Position numbers and translations under genes: made by a program. From NCBI GenBank assembly GCA_031216915.1, contig CM062297.1, forward strand, positions 833,047,337 to 833,111,336: a DNA stretch of 64,000 nucleotides. Reading direction: 5' to 3'. Each line of letters opens with the position of its first letter. The stretch's first letter is position 1. This DNA is from Pictodentalium vernedei. Its lineage: Eukaryota; Mollusca; Scaphopoda; Dentaliida; Dentaliidae. Positions 56,807 to 64,000 of the stretch are shown here, in pieces. The notes under the pieces were generated by a model. The model had not been told where the DNA came from, searched no databases, and saw only the letters and a list, made by a program, of their open reading frames with translations.

Positions 56807-58326
56807 TAGCTCAAGTTTGGCGAAGCCCAATTTGAGGTATTGCCATGGCCTGTCATCCGTCTGTCCATCCGCCCGTCGTGTCGTACACATGGCTCGGGCT
56901 AGAGGCCGTATTTATGAACCAATCTTTACGAAACCTCCTGCGGTACCTTTGTTATCACCGTGAGATGAGAACGAGTGTTTTGGGGTCCGGTCCGAAATTT
57001 AAGACGGCCGCTGGCAGCCATTTTGTACCAAACTTAGGTGCAATCAGATTTTTGCGCAGAACTTCCATATGAAGCGCTGATTTGAATAATTTTCTGTGTG
57101 AATGTTTAGTACTATGGGATACATCACATATAATACGTGTTTTTTTCTCGTGCATAAATTATGCCAATTAGACTAACTTTGATCTACTTAATGTTACTTT
57201 CAGCACTTTAACTGCAAATGCCAATACGGCTTGGGCTAGAGGCCATATTTATGATCTGATCTTTACAAAACTTCTTGAGCACCTTTGTTATCACATTGGG
57301 ACGAGAACAAGTGTTTTTGGGTGCAGTCTGAAATTCAAGATGGCTACTGGCGGCCATTTTGTACCAAAATTGGTGCAGTCAGTTTTTTGTACAGAACTTT
57401 TGTATGAAACAAATCAAAGTTCATACGGCTCTGGCTAGAGTCTGTATTTATGAACCGATCTTCACGAAACTTCTTGGGTACCTTTGTTATCACCTTTGGA
57501 TGAGAATGAGTGTTTCTGGGTGGGGTCCAAAATTCAAGATGGCTGCCAGTGGCCATTTTGTACCGAAATTAGGTCCAATCAGTTTTTTGTACACAACTTC
57601 TATACGGCTCAGGCTAGAGGCCGTATTTATGAACCGATCTTTACGAAACGTCTTGGGTACCTTTGTTATCACCGTGGGACGAGAACGAGTGTTTTGGGGT
57701 GCGGTCCAAAATTCAAGATGGCCGCCAGCAACCTTTTTGTACCAAAGTTAGTGCAATCAGTTGTTTGTACAGAACTTCTGCATGAAAGTTCTGATTTGAA
57801 TAAATTTTTGTAGGAATGTTTAGTAACATGGAATACATCACATGTAATACAGGTTTTCTTCTCGTGCAGAAATTATGCAAATTAGATGAACTTTGATTTG
57901 TTCAGTGCTACTTATACACAGTAAGTGCACATGTGAATATGGCTCGGGCTAGAGTCTGTAATTATGAACTGGTCTTCACGAAACTTCTTGGGGTACCTTT
58001 GTTATCACCTTGTGACAGGAACGAGTGTTTTGGGGTGCCTTTGTTATCACTGTGCTATTAGAACAAATATTTTTGGGTTCATTCAGACCCACTCTGGGAC
58101 TCAAAGATTTCTTTTCTAGTTTAGCATCTAACTGTCGCCCACCTTTACAATACTTTACCTACACATTTGTTACAGGCTACAGTCAGCATTTATGTACAGA
58201 CCGTTACAATACTTTACATGTACCTTTGTTATCAGGTCATTACCTAGATGTTTGTCATTGCTGTGTCACATACGATATGTGTACATGTCTTCACAAGTTG
58301 AGCTACAGTGTCATTGACACTTTCAT
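56807..58326 (+). mobile_element. Helentron-like element nested in CCAGGTGAG array
   Basis: 5' TAGCTCAAGTTTGGCGAAGC then TATTGCCATGG. 3' CAAGTTGAGCTACAGTGTCA then TTGACACTTTCAT. Units alternate about 340 and 180-195 bp (GCTCGGGCTAGAGG near 56890, 57230, 57425, 57605, 57942), the same family as 45703-55063. The left and right flanks are in different phases of the host array, so some host sequence was lost or the array has since changed. Confidence 0.8.
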
Positions 58327-58679
58327 TTACTCGGAGGCCCTCTACAAATGATCCACTTTTTGTTCCTGTTGGTTGGAAAATATGGCCACCATCTCTGATT
58401 CTGATTGATGGATTTTGAAAAAATCTTCCCTCTGAAACCACAAGGCCAAATGTTTTGAAACTTCACATGGTCAATAACTGGAACCCCCTCCACCAATGAT
58501 CCTCATTGAATGTTGATTGGGTTGCAAACATGTACTTAGTTGTGGCTTATAGTTACCACAGAAACCCTGTGGGAAATCACATTTTCTTCTTCTCTGGAAC
58601 TACCGAGCCGATGTGAACCAAAATTTGACAGGAATGGTCTTTGAGAGGATGGAAAAATGTGGCCGCCAGAGGCTATATT

Positions 58680-59120
58680 CTGATGCTTAACCCAATGCCT
58701 CTCCTGCTGCATGAAGATTGGTACTGTCAGCAAGATACTTGTTTTTTCGAGAATCTGATATGGGTTGGTTCCAGTTTTCTCCACTGAGAACTGAGAAAAA
58801 AAAAAAATATTGTGTATACATGTAAACAAGTGCAGCTGTAATTATGTTAATACATGTATTACTCTCAAGTTACTTATCAGGAATACTGATTGATGACAGG
58901 TGTTTGGAAAGCATGGAAGTTTTGTTTATTTTGTTTTCCCATCATGTAGAGCTGACCAGTCAATTATGATATCATTTAAGATATGACTAATTATTTGAAT
59001 AAAATGTTTTGTTTCCTGTAACCCTTTACCTATCCAAAGCTATTTGAAAGAGAATACTATCTGAAAAAATTGTACTTTTCAAAATATTTAACCTTCTTTT
59101 ACTGATTTTTTTGTTGAAAC
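58680..59120. other. Unique stretch inside the CCAGGTGAG array
   Basis: Breaks the tandem pattern, with an A-run at 58797-58808 and TAATACATGTATTA near 58848. It may be an inserted or decayed element. No gene supported. Confidence 0.35.
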
Positions 59121-59698
59121 AGAATTCATAAATGTGTGGATTTTGAAACTACAAGGCCAAATGTTTTGAAACTTAATGTGACTATTGACTGGAACACCCT
59201 CTACCAATGATCCTCTTTTAATCTTCATTGGTTGCAATTATGGCTGCAATTGCAGCTTATAGTTACTATAAAAACCCTATAGGAAATCACATTTTGATCT
59301 TCTTCCCTGAAACTATTGAGCCAGTGTGAACCAAACTTTGCAGGCACGGTCTATGAGAGGTTCTCTACAACTGTTACTCATTTTATTCCTGTTGGATGAA
59401 AAACGTGGCCACCAGAAGCATTCTTTGATTCTGATTGGTCAGTTTTGAAAACTCTTCTCCTCTGAAACTACAAAGTCAACTATTTTGAACCTTCACATGA
59501 TTAAGGACTGGGACACCTTCTAGCAGTGATCCTCATGTAATATTGATGTAATGTTGCAAACATGGCCTCAATTGCAGCTCATAGTTACCATGGAAAGCCT
59601 ATGGGAAATCACATTTTTATATGTAGTTCTGCCAGGTGAGTGATTACAGACTCTTCAGAGCCTGTAGTTTTAATATAAAAAGGTAATTTGGTAACATA

Positions 59699-60128
59699 TA
59701 CTGTGGTAACCTGTTAATTGAATAGCCCCTTTTGCCATTGAAAATTATTCAATTAACAGGAGTATTCAATTAACAGGGATTGTGTCACTTTCCTATATTC
59801 TAAAGATAAACTTAGCATTTATTCTATTATATCTTGTTTGACAGAGCTCCATGAGCTCTGTCAAACAAGCTATAATAGATTAATTGACTATTGGATGTAC
59901 TAAGGCTAAATAGGTCTTTTAACAAAGGAAAACTGGAGAGAGTCAGGGTAATTTCTCGACAGGTTACAAGGTTTTTTATCCAATTAACAGGAGTTTACCC
60001 TATAACCTATATTCAGTTAACAGGTCAAATTTGTGCTGGAGGTATGGTAAATGGTTTTGTGTTGGGAAATTATATTCAAAAGAGGGTTATTCAGTTAAGA
60101 GATATCCAGTTAAGTGGGCTCCACCGTA
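59699..60128. mobile_element. pogo-like TA MITE (copy 3, inverted)
   Basis: TACTGTGGTAACCTGTTAAT..TTAAGTGGGCTCCACCGTA. Palindrome GACAGAGCTCCATGAGCTCTGTC at about 59841. Reverse orientation to 41155. Confidence 0.75.
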
Positions 60129-60579
60129 TGAAAAATGTGTTGTTGAGCAGTCTTGTTCATCACAGTCGGAGTTTGTAACATTATTCAACATACTCATCTG
60201 GGGTATGGCATGTGGACTTATTGGGTGGTTGTCCACTTATACGCCTTCTTGTTAGTTCAGTTGGAGCTTGAGTATATAGCAAGTAGATTTGTAGTCCATG
60301 GGTCACTGTGTGGTCTGCCACAAATAGTGTCCCTTTCTAGTTCAGTAGATAAATTAAAATCCAGTCCTTGTTTTATTGATGTCTGAGCTTTATTTATTGT
60401 TGTAAGTCTCCACCCTTTATGTAATAAGGGGTACAGAGAAGTCACTGTTCATCCATCTTTCAGTGCATCCATCTGTCTGTTTGTGAATCTGAGCTGTTCA
60501 TTTCAGGACAATCGCTCATTCTTCATACACAGGTTGCCTATCACAGGTCAGTGTTTACGATTGCTTTTGGGGTCATACA
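60129..60579. other. Spacer
   Basis: No gene recognised; short open frames lack domains. Confidence 0.35.
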
Positions 60580-60922
60580 AAAAATCTGAGGTCCGATGGT
60601 AAAATGCTGCTACATGTTCCAAACATAGGTGTAAGACATTTGGAGATAGGTCATTCTCATTTGCTGGCCCTCACTTGTGGAATAATTTACCAGAACACCT
60701 AAAAAGACTGTCAAATGTCAACCTTTTCAAGAAAGATCTCAAAACATACCTGTTTCAAAAAGCCTATAATTGATGTTGTGGACTGTAAGATACTGTATAT
60801 ATTCCATTTGTATATTTACATGAGTTCAGTAACATGTACAGTGCCTTAAAATATGGTTGTGTATCTTTTGAACTATAATTTTGGCACTATATAAATGTGT
60901 ATATTATTATTATTATTATTAG
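60580..60922 (+). pseudogene. Non-LTR retrotransposon 3' fragment
   Basis: Reads RSFSFAGPHLWNNLPEHLKR then LFKKDLKTYLFQKAYN and a stop, the W-N-x-L-P...F-K-x-x-L-K-T-(Y/H)-L-F tail of jockey/CR1/L2-like polymerases. The 3' UTR ends GGCACTATATAAATGTGTAT then (ATT)n. Everything upstream is missing, so the copy is 5'-truncated. Confidence 0.75.
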
Positions 60923-61243
60923 GTTGGAGGTCGAGGTCACTGTTACTACAAGCAGAATTTCTGTTTCCATGCAATAAGTTAAGTATCTGTGTTCAAACCT
61001 CAGACTTCATAGACATAATGGGTAGATGTTTGGTATTGGCATTTGTGTCTGTAGATCAAAGGTGAAGGTTATTTTTGCTATAAATACAATTGCAGTTAAT
61101 CCATGCAATACCTGTGGTTTTCTTAGCCCTACAACAATCATTCTTCTTGCATAGATGGCCTAAAAGGGTTGATGTTTGAGATCAGAAAGCTAAAGGTCAT
61201 GGTCATCTAAAGTAAATACAATTTCAGTGTCTTTGAAATAACT
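60923..61243. other. Spacer
   Basis: Sequence with GGTCAAGGTCA-like phrases (AGGTCGAGGTCACTG, AAAGGTCATGGTCAT), perhaps a decayed tandem array. No gene. Confidence 0.35.
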
Positions 61244-61492
61244 TTAACTGGTAGAGTGCTGGAAGCCCATATTTGGGCTTTATTTGAAGTGCAGGTACCG
61301 CATCTTAAAGGCTTCATATTCTGTGGATTTGCTTCATTTTATCTTCGAAATTAAATAATTTAATCACCATGAACTTGCCTTGTTACAATTCATGGGGGAG
61401 TGCCTGTGGGCACTCTCCCATGAATTGTAACAAGGCAATGACATGCAAACAAATTCTGACAACCAAAAATAACTTAGCACTCTACCAGTTAA
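61244..61492. mobile_element. TTAA element of the CTGGTAGAGTGCT family, complete
   Basis: TTAA at 61244-61247 and 61489-61492; inverted ends CTGGTAGAGTGCT and AGCACTCTACCAG. The core is a long palindrome (61377-61437: CCTTGTTACAATTCATGGG and its complement around GCCTGTGGGC). TTAA targets occur in piggyBac and Kolobok families; which applies is open. A solo end lies at 63664-63681. Confidence 0.82.
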
Positions 61493-62189
61493 TAGTTTCC
61501 TTGGATATACTCTCACATGTGATACATGGATTGCCTATCAGGGGTAGATGTTTGCGACAGCTTTTGAGAACAAAAGGTCAAGAGGTCAAGGTGACTGTTA
61601 CTGTGAATACAGTTTAAGTTGTCATGACATAACTTAGTTTTCTTTCCTTATTAACTGCTCATTCATCAGCATTGGTTACCAGAGCATCTTGGGCATAATA
61701 AACAGAGGTGTGATACAGCTCTTGGAAACTCTGATTAATGACCGAGATTCGAAGAAAAACTCATAAAAGTCATGTACTAACCTTAATATATAAGGCCTTA
61801 TAATCCAAAGAAAAGGAGAAGTTCCAGCAAAAAAGTGTAGATTTGTGGGTTAACCTCCAATGAGAAAACACAATCCCAGAAAATTCCTGGAATTAAAAAT
61901 AGGTCAGTGTACAATGATGTCACATAATTGTTATAGACTGGTCAAAACTGTAGCACATGTCCATAGATCTTTTACAGTCTTTTACAGGTCTGGCAGTCTA
62001 GAAAATCAGGAAGTGCAAAACAATTGCCCTCCTCAGATTGTTTGGGAGTGCAATTGCACCTGGAATTTTCAATACATATACTTGTGTGTTATTTTGGTTA
62101 AAGTACGTGGAGGGTGGACTGTCAGCCAATCACCCATGGAGTGGAGGTATCACCCAAGGTACTACTCTCAAATTTTATACAGAAACATA
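61493..62189. other. Spacer
   Basis: No gene or mobile element recognised. ATCAGGAAGTGCAAAACAATTG-like wording near 62006 recurs near 62558, so a decayed direct repeat is possible. Confidence 0.35.
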
Positions 62190-62280
62190 AGAAGCACAAG
62201 CCAAGTTTCAGTCAATAGACCTCCGGGTTTACCCCGGAGGTCCATTGGCTGAAACTTTGCTTATGCTAATTACGCTTTGC
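62190..62280. repeat. Palindrome related to TA MITE centre
   Basis: AGTTTCAGTCAATAGACCTC..GAGGTCCATTGGCTGAAACT around GGGTTTACCCC. The same core (TTTCAGCCAATGGACCTCCG) forms the centre of the TA MITEs, but the MITE termini are absent here. Confidence 0.75.
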
Positions 62281-63337
62281 ATCAAAATAGCATTTATTGA
62301 GAGAAATCACTCCACAGGTGATTTATTGACAATACACTCTCTATGTACTGTATATTTACTTCAAGTATTAATTACTATTGTGACTGAAAAATTGGATTAC
62401 ATTCAGCTACATAGTCGTAAAACTGGCACATACATATTCTCATTATTCAAAATGTTGAATTCAATTCTTATGTGGCTGTCTTCTACACTCAAAATGTATT
62501 AAAATGTGACACAGAATGGGTCATGAATTATTATGAATCAATGCAACATTCCAGAAAATCAAGGGGTGCAAAAAATTGCTCTCCTCAATTTTTTCTAGGC
62601 GTGCAGCACTCCTGTACTCCTAAAGAATGCCAGGCCTGCTTTTAATGGTTACCAGTCAGTTCATCTTGTAATATGAGTTAATTTGCTTCAAAAGGGAAAA
62701 TGAAGAAACAAATCCTACAAGTAGTCATTTAAATCATTTTGTATTTAATATGGGGTGATAGGGAAGAATCATTTTTGTGTCCAGACTGACATCGTCCAAA
62801 AATAATCTGGTGCGAATAGTCCATTGGCTGATTTGTCCAAAATTTCAAACAAAACACAAGAACACAGCTTATTAACTAAATACATGTGATTGATTTTTAA
62901 TGAGCACAGAGTTAGATGTGCATTTCAAAGTTTATTTAAAAATAAATATCAAGTGGAGTTTGAAAACGTCTTAGTGATATAAAGCCTATCTGGACAGGCC
63001 CATATGGGTCAGTCACACCTCTATTTAACTTTTTTTTCTTTTTTTTTAAATTTTTTTTTATTAAAAAACATAAACTTTCATATACACAATAAACAAAAAT
63101 AGATGAAGAAAATAAACTTTTTCACAAAATTAAAAGGAAACAACAATCTGATTTACAAAGCATTATCAAATATCAAATGGTATACGTGTCCTGTACTGCC
63201 ACCTCTCCCTTGTCAGGGATGCCCTGCAGTTTGAATACATGGTCGTTGAGTATAACTCAATGTGTTTTTGGTACCTAAGGCTTTCACCAAAAGCAAGAAC
63301 ATTTGGCACACAGCCTCTAGTTAACTTTACTTTTGTT
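62281..63337. other. Spacer with T-rich tract
   Basis: 62322-62361 resembles part of the composite hAT MITE arm at 27326-27366 (GTGATTTA-TGA-AATACACTCTC). T-rich tract at 63027-63061. No gene seen. Confidence 0.35.
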
Positions 63338-63348
63338 TTTGACTAGTC

Positions 63349-63491
63349 TGTTAGAGAGCTGGCAGCTGCTCATCATTGCTCGGTGGTTCTCTCCGGGTAT
63401 CCCGGCTTCCTTCCCCCAGTAAAACTGTCACTGACACGATATGACCTTGGCAGTTAAAGTGTCGTTAAACCCTAATAAATAATAATAATAA
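63349..63491 (+). mobile_element. 5'-truncated SINE with 11-bp TSD
   Basis: Flanked by TTTGACTAGTC (63338-63348, 63492-63502). Contains only the last part of the common SINE body (GAGCTGGCAGCTGCTCATCA, GGTTCTCTCCGGGTATCCCG) and tail CCTAATAAATAATAATAATAA. Truncation at the insertion site shows ordinary target-primed reverse transcription. Confidence 0.85.
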
Positions 63492-63743
63492 TTTGACTAG
63501 TCGACTCCAGAATTTTATTGTTGTTTGAACACTAAATCTAAAACTACATCCCTGTTGGGCTATTTGATTAAATTATTACTGATCCTCCTGCCCAGTTGGG
63601 TGTTAATTGTTTACTCATGGACCACCAACTTTTGCTTCACTCAAAAATATTTGAATACCTGAGTTAACTGGTAGAGTGCTAAATTATTGTGCAAATGCGA
63701 TTTGTAATGTATTTTTATCACACATTTTATTGCTACAAGCAAG

Positions 63744-64000
63744 GAGACCCATAGCAGGGTTCGTACTGGTCATGGAATCCTGGAAAAGTCATGGAATTTT
63801 CAAAAAAAATTCAAGGGCTTTGAAAAGTTTGGAAAATGGGCTGGAAGGGTTAAAGTTTCGGAAAAGTCATGGAATTCTTAACAAGGTTTAAAAGGGATTG
63901 ATTTTGTGTAAAAATTATGTGCAACTTGCACAAAAATTATGCAAAAAAATAAGCTTTTCTGTTTGGTTGTGAACTAACCAAGTCATGGAATTCTTTTGAA
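63744..64000. mobile_element. Dispersed GCAGGGTTCGTAC repeat, cut by window end
   Basis: GCAGGGTTCGTACTGGTCAT followed by repeated GGAAAAGTCATGGAATTT phrases (63782, 63858, 63982), a repeat type widespread in animal genomes and probably DNA-transposon derived. Extends beyond the window. Confidence 0.5.

Larger units (their letters stand above)
55647..59672 (+). mobile_element. Helentron-like element of the CCAGGTGAG family
   Basis: 5' GGCCAGGTGAGCTTTTCACA then ATCACTTGTCGTCCGTCG. 3' GCCAGGTGAGTGATTACAGA then CTCTTCAGAGCCTGTAGTTTT, a 3' hairpin (ACAGACTCT/AGAGCCTGT). Units of about 311-328 bp with GGAACTACTGAGCC landmarks near 56062, 56372, 56693, 58599 and 59310. A second Helentron (56807-58326) interrupts it. 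This end architecture resembles the abundant bivalve repeats with A-G-G-T-G-A-G-C termini. Confidence 0.75.

Noticed and set aside
58870..58960. Possible third NCDN exon (frame reading LIDDRCLESMEVL after a CAG)
   Set aside because: Superficial likeness to an NCDN I-D-D segment, but no good acceptor or donor, followed soon by stops, and it lies inside a repeat array.

Overview
This is a repeat-saturated animal nuclear window, AT-rich, with spliceosomal introns. It is most likely from a marine invertebrate. TACATGTA-rich spacers, Helentron-like elements carrying about 140-340 bp tandem units, and SINEs with a shared CTTGGGCAAG core are the kinds of repeats I associate with molluscs and other lophotrochozoans. 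An amphioxus-like deuterostome cannot be excluded, so the species is inference. There are no bacterial-style operons, and most long reading frames are shadows or retroelement debris.

Only one host gene is recognisable. Two exons of a neurochondrin (NCDN) homologue lie on the + strand at 27024-27123 and 40777-40862, in matching splice phase, separated by a 13.65-kb intron. Further exons were not found and probably lie outside the window. The first exon's 3' end and splice donor are duplicated in tandem (46 bp).

Layout. 1-5.7 kb: a TTAA MITE and a Helentron-like element with about 11 units of 171 bp. 7-10 kb: degenerate minus-strand coding-like sequence split by a hAT-type element with an 8-bp target duplication. 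10.7-25.6 kb: a decayed Ty3/gypsy retrotransposon on the minus strand (Gag, protease, RT, RNase H and integrase pieces), cut up by a composite hAT/TTAA MITE, two non-LTR elements, a tRNA-headed SINE, TTAA MITEs and TA MITEs. 26-27 kb: TA MITE, then NCDN exon A. 27.3-40.7 kb (the NCDN intron): composite MITEs, a nested hAT, a 5S-headed SINE inside a Helentron inside a TTAA MITE inside a hAT MITE, another SINE split by a TA MITE, long hairpins, and a Helentron inserted into a 165-bp tandem array. 41-45 kb: pogo-like, hAT-like, TTAA and TA MITEs and a Tc1/mariner pseudogene. 45.7-55.1 kb: a Helentron split by a 7.5-kb DIRS-type tyrosine-recombinase retrotransposon with inverted terminal repeats and an internal complementary region. 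55.6-59.7 kb: another Helentron-like array containing a second Helentron. 59.7-64 kb: MITEs, a non-LTR 3' fragment and a truncated SINE.

The insertions can be ordered in time because many interrupt one another and leave clean target-site duplications or reconstructable empty sites. The most informative are a hAT MITE that spread with a TTAA MITE already inside it, covarying terminal sequences in the Helentrons, and two SINE families with one body but different RNA-derived heads.
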